Position numbers and translations under genes: made by a program. Of a stretch of DNA of 49,139 nucleotides, positions 32,681 through 41,131 are shown piece after piece. This stretch comes from an uncultured Thiodictyon sp. (GTDB lineage Bacteria > Pseudomonadota > Gammaproteobacteria > Chromatiales > Chromatiaceae). The notes below the pieces were generated by a model. It ran no database searches. It saw only the letters and a list, made by a program, of their open reading frames with translations, and was not told where the DNA came from. Numbering within the stretch: the stretch's first letter is position 1; each line of letters begins with the position of its first letter. The DNA is taken from positions 1 through 49,139 of the forward strand of contig NZ_CAJAXH010000217.1 of assembly GCF_903946935.1 (NCBI RefSeq). The letters are read 5' to 3'.

Positions 32681-35600
32681 ATGAACGTATCCGCCTGGTC
32701 CATTCGTCATCCTGTCCCCGCCATTCTGCTGTTCGGATTGCTGACGATCATCGGCATCATGGGTTTTCGCGCGCTGGGGATTCAGAACTTCCCGGATGTA
32801 GAACTCCCCACTATCGTGATCTCGGCCAACCTGGAGGGGGCGGACCCGACCCAACTGGAGACCGAGGTCGCGCGCAAGATCGAGGACCAGATCGCCTCGC
32901 TGGGCGGCATCGAGCATATCCGCACCACGCTGACCGACGGCACCGCCACGATCCGGGTCGAGTTCCAGATCGACAAGGATACCGAAGTGGCGCTCAACGA
33001 GGTGCGCAACGCGGTGGACAGCGTCCGCGCCGATCTGCCGCAGGACCTGACCGACCCGGTGGTTTCCAAGGTTACTACCTCCGGCTCACCGATTGCGACC
33101 TACACCGTCGCCTCCGAGCGGATGGATGAGCAGGCCCTGTCCTGGTTCGTCGACAACGAGATCGCCAAATCATTGCTGGCGGTCAAGGGGGTCGGCCGGG
33201 TGGCGCGCATCGGCGGCGTGGACCGGGAGGTCCATGTGGACCTGGAGAGTGCCAAAATGCAGTCGCTCGGGGTCACCGCCGAGGCGATCTCCGCCCAGTT
33301 GAAACGCGTCCAGCAGGACGCCTCCGGCGGGCGCGGGGACATCGGCGGGGCGGTGCAATCGGTGCGCAGCCTGGGCGCGGTGGACACCGTGGCCGGGATC
33401 GCGGAGCTGGATATCCCGCTGCCGGATGGGCGGCGGGTGCGCCTGGAGGACCTGGGGACGGTGAGCGACAGCTTTGCGGAGCGCAGTTCGCATGCACTGA
33501 TGGACGGGCGCCCGGTGGTTGCATTCGAGGTCACCCGCATCAAGGGGGCCAGCGAGGTGGCGGTGGCCAAGGCGGTCAAGGCGGCGGTGGACAAACTGGA
33601 GGTCCTCTTCCCGCAGGTGCAGATCCGGGAGGCCTACAATACCGTCGACCCGGTGCAGGACAATTACGTGGGCTCCATGGAACTGCTCTATGAGGGCGCG
33701 CTGCTGGCGATCTTGGTGGTCTTCTGGTTCCTGCGCGACTGGCGCGCCACGCTGATCGCGGCCATTGCGCTGCCGCTCTCGATCATCCCCACCTTCGCTG
33801 CCATGTTGTGGCTCGGGTTCAGCCTCAACATCCTCACCCTGCTGGCCATGGCGCTGGTGGTCGGCATCCTGGTGGACGACGCCATCGTCGAGATCGAGAA
33901 CATCGTGCGCCATCTGCGCATGGGCAAGCCCCCCTTCCGCGCGGCGATGGAGGCGGCGGACGAGATCGGGCTCGCGGTCATCGCCACCACCTTCACCCTG
34001 GTGGCGGTCTTTTTGCCGACTGCCTTCATGGGCGGGGTGCCGGGCAAGTTCTTTGTCCAGTTCGGGATCACCGCCGCGGTGGCGGTGGTCGCCTCGCTGA
34101 TGGTGGCGCGCCTGCTGACCCCGATGATGGCCGCCTATTTCCTCAAGGCCCACCCGGAGGGCAATACCGACGGGTTCATCATGACCCGCTATCTGGCCGC
34201 CGCCAGTTGGTGCCTCGACCATCGCAAGACCACCGCCGCTGCTGCCATCCTCTTCTTTGTCGGCTCCATGCAGCTGCTGCCCCTGCTGCCCAAGGGGTTC
34301 GTGCCTGCCGCCGATCGCAGCCTCACCAGCGTCAAACTGGAACTGCCACCCGGCAGTTCACTGGAAGACTCGCGCCTGGCGGCGGAACGGGCGCGGCTGC
34401 TGATCGCGCCGATGCACGATATCCTCGGGGTCTTCACCGCGGTGGGCAGTACCAGCGGCGCCGGTCCGATGGGTGAGGGCGGGGCCAAGGACGTGCGCCT
34501 GGCCAGCCTGCAACTCAAACTCGTCTATCGGCACGATCGCAGCCGCAGCCAGGCGCAGATCGAACAGGAGGTCCGCGAGCGCCTGCGCGCACTGCCCGGG
34601 GTGCGGGTCTCCATCGGCGCCGGTCAGACCGGCGAGAAGCTCCAAGTCTCGCTCGCCAGCGACGACCCCATCGCCCTGACCACCGCCGCCCAGGCGGTCG
34701 AGCGCGACCTGCGTACCCTGCAAGGGGTGGGCAACATCACCTCCGGGGCCAGTCTCCAGCGCCCGGAGATCCAGATCCGGCCGGACTTCGCCCGTGCCGC
34801 GGACCTGGGCGTGACCACCTCCGCCCTGGCCGGCGCGGTGCGGGTTGCCACCTCCGGCGATTTCAAGGTCAACCTGCCCAAGCTCAACCTGCCGCAGCGC
34901 CAGATCCCCATCCGGGTACGCCTGGATCGGGCCATGCGCACTGATCTTACTGCCATCGCCCAGTTGCGCGTCCCGGCCAAGATCGGCTCGGTGCCCCTGT
35001 CCGCGGTGGCCTCATTGAGCCTGGGGAGCGGGCCGGCGCAGATCGACCGGGTGGACCGGATGCGCAACGTCAGTATCGATGTCGAATTGAGTGGGCGTCT
35101 GATCGGCGCCGTCCTGGCGGAGGCCAACGCCCTGCCGTCGCTCAAGAACCTGCCGCCCGCGGTGACCCGGCTTCAGCAGGGGGACGCCCAGCGGATGGCC
35201 GAGCTCTTCTCCTCCTTCGGCACCGCCATGCTGATCGGGGTGCTTTGTATCTATGTGGTGCTGGTGTTGCTCTTCCATGACTTCCTGCAACCCATCACCA
35301 TCCTGACCGCCCTGCCGCTCTCGCTCGGGGGGGCCTTCATTGCGCTCCTGCTCACCCACAACAGCTTCTCCATGCCATCCATCATCGGCGTGCTGATGCT
35401 GATGGGGATCGTCACCAAGAATTCCATTCTATTGGTGGAATACGCCATCGTCGCCCGACGCGAACGCGGCATGGACCGCCGCCATGCGGTGCTGGACGCC
35501 TGTCATAAACGCGCCCGTCCCATCGTCATGACCACCATCGCCATGGGCGCCGGGATGTTTCCGGTGGCCCTGGGGCTCGGCGCCGAGCCCAGCTTCCGCT

Positions 35601-35821
35601 CACCCATGGCGATTGCAGTCATCGGCGGGCTCATCACCTCGACCTTCCTCAGCCTGCTGGTCATCCCGGTGGTCTTCACCTTTATCGACGACCTGCTGCG
35701 GCTGATCAAGCGGCTGGTGCCGCGAGGCAATGAGGCGCAGGGTGCGGCTGGCCAGACCCCGGCCCCGCTCGCGTTGCGGATGCTCCACGACCCGCGTGCC
35801 CGGGCGCAATCACCGTCATGA
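32681..35821 (+). CDS. RND efflux transporter permease (HAE1-type)
   Basis: A 1046-residue proton-driven pump of ordinary length. TM1 lies in IRHPVPAILLFGLLTIIGIM, the porter domain begins with NFPDVELPTIVISANLEGAD, and the relay in TM4 is LVVGILVDDAIVEIENIVRH. The second half carries TALPLSLGGAFIALLLTHNS and LMLMGIVTKNSILLVEYAIV. The C-terminal tail is short and Ala/Pro-rich. The ATG at 32681 has no evident Shine-Dalgarno, possibly because the inverted-repeat element lies just upstream. Its stop overlaps the next start by 4 nt. The substrate is unknown. Confidence 0.95.
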   Translation: MNVSAWSIRHPVPAILLFGLLTIIGIMGFRALGIQNFPDVELPTIVISANLEGADPTQLETEVARKIEDQIASLGGIEHIRTTLTDGTATIRVEFQIDKDTEVALNEVRNAVDSVRADLPQDLTDPVVSKVTTSGSPIATYTVASERMDEQALSWFVDNEIAKSLLAVKGVGRVARIGGVDREVHVDLESAKMQSLGVTAEAISAQLKRVQQDASGGRGDIGGAVQSVRSLGAVDTVAGIAELDIPLPDGRRVRLEDLGTVSDSFAERSSHALMDGRPVVAFEVTRIKGASEVAVAKAVKAAVDKLEVLFPQVQIREAYNTVDPVQDNYVGSMELLYEGALLAILVVFWFLRDWRATLIAAIALPLSIIPTFAAMLWLGFSLNILTLLAMALVVGILVDDAIVEIENIVRHLRMGKPPFRAAMEAADEIGLAVIATTFTLVAVFLPTAFMGGVPGKFFVQFGITAAVAVVASLMVARLLTPMMAAYFLKAHPEGNTDGFIMTRYLAAASWCLDHRKTTAAAAILFFVGSMQLLPLLPKGFVPAADRSLTSVKLELPPGSSLEDSRLAAERARLLIAPMHDILGVFTAVGSTSGAGPMGEGGAKDVRLASLQLKLVYRHDRSRSQAQIEQEVRERLRALPGVRVSIGAGQTGEKLQVSLASDDPIALTTAAQAVERDLRTLQGVGNITSGASLQRPEIQIRPDFARAADLGVTTSALAGAVRVATSGDFKVNLPKLNLPQRQIPIRVRLDRAMRTDLTAIAQLRVPAKIGSVPLSAVASLSLGSGPAQIDRVDRMRNVSIDVELSGRLIGAVLAEANALPSLKNLPPAVTRLQQGDAQRMAELFSSFGTAMLIGVLCIYVVLVLLFHDFLQPITILTALPLSLGGAFIALLLTHNSFSMPSIIGVLMLMGIVTKNSILLVEYAIVARRERGMDRRHAVLDACHKRARPIVMTTIAMGAGMFPVALGLGAEPSFRSPMAIAVIGGLITSTFLSLLVIPVVFTFIDDLLRLIKRLVPRGNEAQGAAGQTPAPLALRMLHDPRARAQSPS

Positions 35822-36789
35822 CCCGCCCCCGCCGCCTGATCAGTTTCGACTGGGCGATGAAGCGCCTGCTGCGCAGCAAGGCCCATTTTGGGATTCTCGA
35901 AGGATTTCTCAGCGAATTGCTGCGCGAGGAGATTCAAATCCTGGAGGTCCTGGAGAGCGAGAGCAACAAGGAGACGGCGCTCGAGAAACAGAACCGCGTG
36001 GATTTGAAGGCGCGCAATGCGGGCGGTGAGATCATCCTGATCGAGGTGCAGTACCAGCGGCAGTTCGATTACTTGCAGCGGATTCTGCACAGTACGGCCC
36101 GCACCGTGGTGGAGAACCTCCAGGAAGGCCAGCCCTATGGCGAGGTCGTCAAGGTTATCTCGGTCAGCATCCTGTATTTCGACCTGGGCCAGGGTCAGGA
36201 CTATGTGTATCATGGCGCTACCCGCTTTATCGGTCTGCATCGGCACGATGAATTGCAGTTGACTCAGGCGCAACGCGACCTGTATGGACGGGCCGAACCC
36301 CAGGCACTGTTCCCGGAATATTACCTGATCAAGGTCAACCAGTTTGATGACGTCGCACGCGACTGCTTGGACGAGTGGATTTATTTCCTTAAGAACGAAG
36401 AGGTTCCAGATGGCTTTCGGGCGCGGGGGCTGCAAGAGGCCAAGGAACAGTTGGACATACTGAAACTCCCGGAGGCGGAGCGGCGGGCCTACGAGCGTTA
36501 TCAGGACGATCTGCACCAGCAAGCGAGCATGGTGCAGTCATCCTATGGTTGGGGAATGCACCAGGGGCGGAAGCTGGGGCGCGAGGAAGGTCGCGAGGAA
36601 GGTCGCGAGGAAGGTCGCGAGGAAGGTCGGGAGGAAGGTCGGGAGGAGGGCCGAGATGAGGGTCAACGGCAGGAGCGCCTACGCATTGCCCAGAGCCTCC
36701 TGGATCTCATCGCCGATGACCGGCTGCTGGCCGAGAAGACCGGCTTGAGCGAGGCGCAGATACAGGCATTGCGGGGGGAGGGGAACTGA
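35818..36789 (+). CDS. Rpn family PD-(D/E)XK nuclease-like protein
   Basis: The product is 323 residues, starting MTRPRRLISFDWAMKRLLRS, the usual Rpn opening. The nuclease core is seen at NRVDLKARNAGGEIILIEVQ with Asp and Glu-Val-Gln as the active-site pattern, followed by QFDYLQRILHSTARTV. Rpn proteins (once called putative transposases) promote RecA-independent recombination, and some act in phage defence. Residues about 255-280 are a highly charged tract of REEG units, then a short C-terminal helix LLAEKTGLSEAQIQAL like a recombinase-helper tail. The ATG overlaps the RND pump stop (ATGA), an unusual coupling. Confidence 0.9.
   Translation: MTRPRRLISFDWAMKRLLRSKAHFGILEGFLSELLREEIQILEVLESESNKETALEKQNRVDLKARNAGGEIILIEVQYQRQFDYLQRILHSTARTVVENLQEGQPYGEVVKVISVSILYFDLGQGQDYVYHGATRFIGLHRHDELQLTQAQRDLYGRAEPQALFPEYYLIKVNQFDDVARDCLDEWIYFLKNEEVPDGFRARGLQEAKEQLDILKLPEAERRAYERYQDDLHQQASMVQSSYGWGMHQGRKLGREEGREEGREEGREEGREEGREEGRDEGQRQERLRIAQSLLDLIADDRLLAEKTGLSEAQIQALRGEGN
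36580..36663. repeat. 12-bp tandem repeat in the Rpn gene
   Basis: Seven consecutive 12-bp units based on CGCGAGGAAGGT; the first four are identical and later ones drift (CGGGAGGAAGGT, CGGGAGGAGGGC, CGAGATGAGGGT). Each encodes Arg-Glu-Glu-Gly or a close variant. Changes in copy number stay in frame. Confidence 0.9.
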
Positions 36790-36820
36790 GTGTGAGCGGT
36801 CGCGGCCGGGGTGGCCGCTC

Positions 36821-38197
36821 CTAAGCGTCGCGTCGACGCAGAAACGCGGCGCGCTGATCCGTAGCGTCGATATGGTTGGCCAAGAGGTCCCAGAACTCCT
36901 CTCGGCCGCGAGCCTGCGCCAAGGTGCGCTGCACCAGGACGCGGGCGATCGGTCCCAAGGTCGCCGCGAGTGCCTGCTGGGCCCGCGCGATCTCCTCCGG
37001 CGGGATGGCCGACGCAGGGCTTTCCTGCGACCGTCCGGCCCCCGTGGTCGGCGGCCGGCTGGTGGGTTGGTGTAGGCCGCTTTGGACCAGCTCGAGGGCC
37101 TCTGACATGAACCGGCGACGCTCCTCCGGACGATCGATGCGCTGCCCCAGGCTTTCGCAAAGGTCCTCCAGCGAGGCGGCGCTCCCGATTGATGTCTGCA
37201 CCAGATAGCGGGCGATGGGGCCGACATGGCTGGCGAGCTTGCGCTCGACGCTGCTCAATAGCGCCGAGTCGAGCTCGATCCCCGTCGCCGGGTCCGGGGC
37301 GCGGGCGGTGAATCTGGTCTGATCGGCGGACGCTGCGGCCGCGATGGTCGTCTGGGCGGCCGGCTCGCCGATCGCCAGCCGCAAGGCCTCGGCCATGGCG
37401 GCGGCGCTGGCGTAACGCTCCTCCGGCCGCTGGGCCAAGGCGCGCGCAATCGCCGCCTGTAAGGCGGGGCCGGCCACGCTCACTAGCTCGCTGTCACCCG
37501 TGGCTGTACCGCGTTGGAGGCCCTGGGCAATTTCAGTGAAGCTGCGGCCACTGAAGGGGCGCTTACCGATCAGCATCTCTTGCAGCACGGTGGCGGTGGA
37601 GAACAAATCGCTGCGCGCGTCGATCCCCTCGCCATAGGACTGCTCGGGCGACATATAGCTGGGGGTGCCGACCACCATGCCGACCTGGGTGAGTTCCGAG
37701 CTGTCGAGCCGCGCAATCCCGAAATCGGTGACCTTGATCCGGCCACCGTCCAGTAACAGGATGTTCGCCGGCTTGATGTCACGATGCACGATGCCGAGCG
37801 CGTGGGCGCAGGAGAGCGCGTCGAGCACCTGACCAATCAAATGAACCGCCGCGGTCGGGGCGAAGCGCTCGCCTTGTGCGAGCACGGTGTCGAGGCTCGC
37901 CCCCTCGACATACTCCATCGCGAGGAAGGGGTCGCCCTCGTGCAGCGCAAAGTCGAAGATCGTGACAATACACGGATGGTTGCAGCGCCCGGCCGCCTGC
38001 GCCTCCCGCTTGAAGCGTTCCACATAGTCTTGGCGCTCCTCGCCCTCCAAGAGGTGGGTGCGGACCAGCTTGATGGCGACCCGGCGCCCGATCACCGGGT
38101 CGTGTGCCTCGTAGACAACGCCCATGGCGCCGCGTCCGAGGGTCCGCACCACCTCGAAGCGGCCGATCGTCGCTGGTAGTGGTGCTTGGCCGTTAAT
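36821..38197 (-). CDS. Serine/threonine protein kinase with duplicated C-terminal module
   Basis: A Hanks-type kinase. From the GTG at 38152 the product is 443 residues, but that start removes the first kinase strand (IGRFEVV). An ATT at 38197, with GGAGG seven bases upstream and two bases after the previous stop, would give about 458. The kinase motifs are complete: GRGAMG loop, VAIKLV lysine, IVHRDIKPANILLL, KVTDFGIARL and GTPSYMSPEQ. After about residue 290 come two copies of a roughly 50-residue helical module: VGPIARYLVQTSIGSAASLE and LGPIARVLVQRTLAQARG. There is no transmembrane helix. It is the third gene of an operon with a heme sensor and a caspase-like protein. Confidence 0.93.
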   Translation of the reverse strand: MNGQAPLPATIGRFEVVRTLGRGAMGVVYEAHDPVIGRRVAIKLVRTHLLEGEERQDYVERFKREAQAAGRCNHPCIVTIFDFALHEGDPFLAMEYVEGASLDTVLAQGERFAPTAAVHLIGQVLDALSCAHALGIVHRDIKPANILLLDGGRIKVTDFGIARLDSSELTQVGMVVGTPSYMSPEQSYGEGIDARSDLFSTATVLQEMLIGKRPFSGRSFTEIAQGLQRGTATGDSELVSVAGPALQAAIARALAQRPEERYASAAAMAEALRLAIGEPAAQTTIAAAASADQTRFTARAPDPATGIELDSALLSSVERKLASHVGPIARYLVQTSIGSAASLEDLCESLGQRIDRPEERRRFMSEALELVQSGLHQPTSRPPTTGAGRSQESPASAIPPEEIARAQQALAATLGPIARVLVQRTLAQARGREEFWDLLANHIDATDQRAAFLRRRDA

Positions 38198-38199
38198 GG

Positions 38200-39075
38200 T
38201 CAGCCCTCCAGGAGCTTCAGCGCCTTCTCCAGACTGCGGCGCATGCGGTTGAACGAGCTGGCGAGTGAGGCGATCTCATCGCGGCCGGTGGGCACGATCT
38301 CCGGGGCCTCCATGTTACCCGTGCTGATCTCGTCGGCGACCACCGACATCCGGCGCACCGGACGCACGATCAGGGTCGTCAGCAGGATATTGAGCAACAA
38401 AATCACCAGGAGAAAGACGCCGGCCAACCCGCCCAGATAGATCTTGAGCGTCTTGTTGGCCTGGTCGATCGCGACCTGTAACGGGACAGTGACGACCTGT
38501 GCGGCGACGACATCGTTGAGCTTCCAGCCGAATCCGTTGGCGGTCCCGTAGAGGTCGATCATGGTCGCCGGTGCGGCCGCGGGTGTGGAGTGACAGGCGA
38601 GACAGCCCGGGTCCTTGAGCCGGATGGGCTTTGACAGTGACAGGGTGGGCCCGAGCGCGGAGTCGCGGGTACTGACGAACTCGGTCAAGTTTGGGTCGCG
38701 GGTGAACTCACCGATGATGTCCGCCTCCCAATCGGTGGCCCGATCCGCCGGATTGGTTGGGTTGAGTGAAGGCTCCTTGTAGGTGTAGCTCGGCAATTCC
38801 TTTTCCAGTACACGGCGCATGTTGGTTTGCGCCGCCCAGGACGGTATCGTGTGCGGGAGGAAGCGCAGCTTGCTCTGCTCGGCCAGCAGCGGGGTAATCT
38901 CGCTCACCGTATAGACGCGGATGGCGGAGGCCGCACTCATCAGTAGCGACGCCTCACGCATCACCTCCCGTCGGGCCTCCGCATTGGCGGCACGGTAGAT
39001 CAGGGTGGCGGCGAGCGTCAGCCCGATCACGAAGGCGACCAGCATCGCCAGATTGAACTTGGTCTTCAGGTTCAT
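38200..39075 (-). CDS. Membrane sensor with DUF3365 heme c domain and HAMP
   Basis: The product is 291 residues starting MNLKTKFNLAMLVAFVIGLT at 39075; the frame extends upstream but lacks support. TM1 is at about 9-30. The periplasmic part (about 30-210) is a DUF3365/Tll0287-type domain with a single heme c site CLACH in KDPGCLACHSTPAAAP. TM2 is LGGLAGVFLLVILLLNILLT, followed by a HAMP domain (VRPVRRMSVVADEISTGNME to RRSLEKALKLLEG). No output domain follows, so it probably signals through partner proteins. The kinase gene starts two bases after its stop in the suggested reading. It could sense redox state, light or gas. Confidence 0.88.
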   Translation of the reverse strand: MNLKTKFNLAMLVAFVIGLTLAATLIYRAANAEARREVMREASLLMSAASAIRVYTVSEITPLLAEQSKLRFLPHTIPSWAAQTNMRRVLEKELPSYTYKEPSLNPTNPADRATDWEADIIGEFTRDPNLTEFVSTRDSALGPTLSLSKPIRLKDPGCLACHSTPAAAPATMIDLYGTANGFGWKLNDVVAAQVVTVPLQVAIDQANKTLKIYLGGLAGVFLLVILLLNILLTTLIVRPVRRMSVVADEISTGNMEAPEIVPTGRDEIASLASSFNRMRRSLEKALKLLEG

Positions 39076-39124
39076 TGTCTTGTTTTCCCCTGTTTCCCGT
39101 GGCGGTTGATTCGGTCCCGGCCAG

Positions 39125-40159
39125 TCAACGCGACGGCCCGTTGAGGAGTCGACCCGCCTGCTCGCCGGTGAGCACACCGGTCAGCTCGGCGCCGATCTCG
39201 TGCTGAAAGCGTCTGATCGCCGCGCGTGATTCCGGTCCGAACTCGCCATCGATACGACCCGAGTAATAGCCTATTTCGGCGAGTGCGACCTGCACGCGTC
39301 GGCGCTCGCTCTGCGTCATCTCGCCCTCGGGCGGCAACGCGACCGCCGGGACGGTGGGCGTCGCGGCGGTTGGGGTTGGTGTCGGCGTGGCGGTTGGGAC
39401 GGCGGATGGGGCGGCCACGGCCTCATCCTCCGCCAGGCGGCGCGAGGATGCCGGCAGCCGCAGCATGGCGATCCGGGGGCTGCCCCCCAGCGTGGCCTCC
39501 AGTCCAGCCAGGAGGTCGGCGGTCTGGACCTGCGGATTCGTGAGCCCCGCTGTGAGCGCGGCGGCCAGCGGGGTGGGTCCGGTCGCGGGTGGCGGTGTGG
39601 TTACCGCCACCAAGCCAACGCCTTCGGGGATCGGCAGCTCGGCGAGTTGACTCAGCACGGGTTCCGGGACCCCGGCGGCCGGCACCAGGTCCAGTGCCAG
39701 CACGCCCCGACTGGGCTGGCCGCGGACCAGCACGTCCAGCAGGGCCTTCACCAGCAGGCCCTGGGTCATGACATCGGACGGCCGCTGGATGCGCGCGGAG
39801 GCCGGCAGCAGAAAGGGCCGGTCGTTCATGCCGGCCCCATAGCCGCAGACATAGACAAAGACGCTGGCGCCCGGCGCCGCCGCCATCCCCCGGCCGAAGG
39901 CATCGATGGCAGCCGCCATGCCTCCGCTGGTGACATCCGCGCGCTCCACCACCTGGAAGCCCAGCCCGCGCAGCCCCTTGGCCAGTGCTTGGGAGGATTC
40001 AAGGCAGGCCGGCAAGGCCGGCAAGACGATGTAGTTGCTGTCGCCGATGACGAGCGCGACCCGCGCCGGTTGCGCCAGCGCGGGGGCGCCGATGAGGAGC
40101 AGCGACAGCCCCGTAAGGGCCGATCGCGCGAAGGCGAAACCTGATTTTTGTTGACGCAT
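39125..40159 (-). CDS. Caspase-fold protein lacking the catalytic dyad, with peptidoglycan-binding domain
   Basis: The product is 344 residues with a signal peptide (ALTGLSLLLIGAPALAQ). The domain at about 30-240 is caspase-like by order: ARVALVIGDSNYIVLPALPA at the start, then LGFQVVERADVTSGGMAAAI, the strand SVFVYVCGYGAGMNDRPFLL and LALDLVPAAGVPEP. Active family members have His-Gly after the first strand and Asp-Ala-Cys after the second; here they read YG and DLV, so both catalytic residues appear to be missing. A Pro/Thr linker (PTATPTPTPTAATPTVP) leads to a PG_binding_1 domain, IGYYSGRIDGEFGPESRAAI, which should bind peptidoglycan. It is the first gene of the operon. Confidence 0.85.
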   Translation of the reverse strand: MRQQKSGFAFARSALTGLSLLLIGAPALAQPARVALVIGDSNYIVLPALPACLESSQALAKGLRGLGFQVVERADVTSGGMAAAIDAFGRGMAAAPGASVFVYVCGYGAGMNDRPFLLPASARIQRPSDVMTQGLLVKALLDVLVRGQPSRGVLALDLVPAAGVPEPVLSQLAELPIPEGVGLVAVTTPPPATGPTPLAAALTAGLTNPQVQTADLLAGLEATLGGSPRIAMLRLPASSRRLAEDEAVAAPSAVPTATPTPTPTAATPTVPAVALPPEGEMTQSERRRVQVALAEIGYYSGRIDGEFGPESRAAIRRFQHEIGAELTGVLTGEQAGRLLNGPSR

Positions 40160-40546
40160 CTTGTGCTGCCTCCCATGAACTCGAGCCGCGGGGAATGGGA
40201 CTCTGGGCGTTCGTCTGACCTGGAGAATCAGGTGGGTCCGTCCGGGGCGTGTTACCAGAGCGGCTGCGGATATTCATGCATCGGGTCGCCGACTGTTGGC
40301 ACGGGTCAGCAGATCCGACCGAACTGTTTCGGACGGGGCGAATGTCCCACGGCATTGGTCGCCGCGGGACGAGATATTTGCGCTTCCTGGCGGCTAGATT
40401 TGACGGCACAGCCGGGACGGATTAGGGTATTACCTGTTTTTTTCTTGCCGCTCGATTTCGTTAAGCTGCGGCGGGTTTGGGCAAAAAAGCAACTGTATAA
40501 GGCTCGAGAAAACACACGGGAAAGGGGCGAAAATTTTACATGGGGC
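40160..40546. other. Divergent intergenic region
   Basis: About 390 bp between the caspase-like gene (minus) and the low-GC gene (plus). It contains TTTCGGACGGGGCGAATG (about 40329), which recurs in diverged form at about 41015, and a possible -10 TATAAG at 40495 with only a weak -35. No gene is supported; open frames reading through are GC-biased noise. Confidence 0.4.
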
Positions 40547-40903
40547 ATGGTATGCGATCCAAAGCGGTGTAGGGTAATTCCTTCGGACGGCGCGAATGAG
40601 CTACGAGAACAAGTTCAGGAGTCATTTGCAAACATGCTGAAGAGCATCGCATACATACTTGTCGATCTCGACAACGAGCAGAAAGAAATCATTCTGCGGA
40701 AGGCATCATTTTTCGTGCAGGACGAGGTAACGGCGGAAGACTTGAATAATAGAAGAAAAAAGTGGATACGATTCAGCAAGGCGGCGATCACCGATGTTAT
40801 TGGCGAACTTTCATATCATTGCAACAGGAGTCGCAGCAACAGGGAATGTCTGTTCCTGGATGAGTTGATCACGCATCTGGAGTTTTATGAAAGAGCCGGT
40901 TAA
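40547..40903 (+). CDS. Low-GC orphan protein
   Basis: The product is about 118 residues from the ATG at 40547 (a GGGG stretch lies upstream; other in-frame starts further upstream lie in noncoding-looking DNA). It is mostly helical and charged: ELREQVQESFANMLKSIAYI, EIILRKASFFVQDEVT, then RRKKWIRFSKAAITDV and a Cys pair in YHCNRSRSNRECLF. I recognise no family. GC content is markedly below the neighbours and similar short sequences flank it on both sides, which suggests recent acquisition. Confidence 0.5.
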   Translation: MVCDPKRCRVIPSDGANELREQVQESFANMLKSIAYILVDLDNEQKEIILRKASFFVQDEVTAEDLNNRRKKWIRFSKAAITDVIGELSYHCNRSRSNRECLFLDELITHLEFYERAG

Positions 40904-41131
40904 CCCGCGTAGGCAGGAACCGGGCAGGAACCGGGTCGGAATGGGTCGAATACTCCCCCAACGTATATTCTGTCGCTGGCCATTTGGTGCGCGAGCCGGC
41001 GGGTCCGTGGAAAACGTTCCGGACTGGGCGAATGCCCCGTCTTGCAGGGTCAGCGATTGCTTCCCGCCGCCATCTGCATCGCAGCCTGCGGCCTTACCGT
41101 GATGAACCCGCCGGGCTAGCATCCAGCGCAA

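Noticed and set aside
39654-39880. Active caspase reading of the secreted protein
   Set aside because: The strand ends read YG and DLV where active members have His-Gly and Asp-Ala-Cys; I kept it as a caspase-fold protein without activity.
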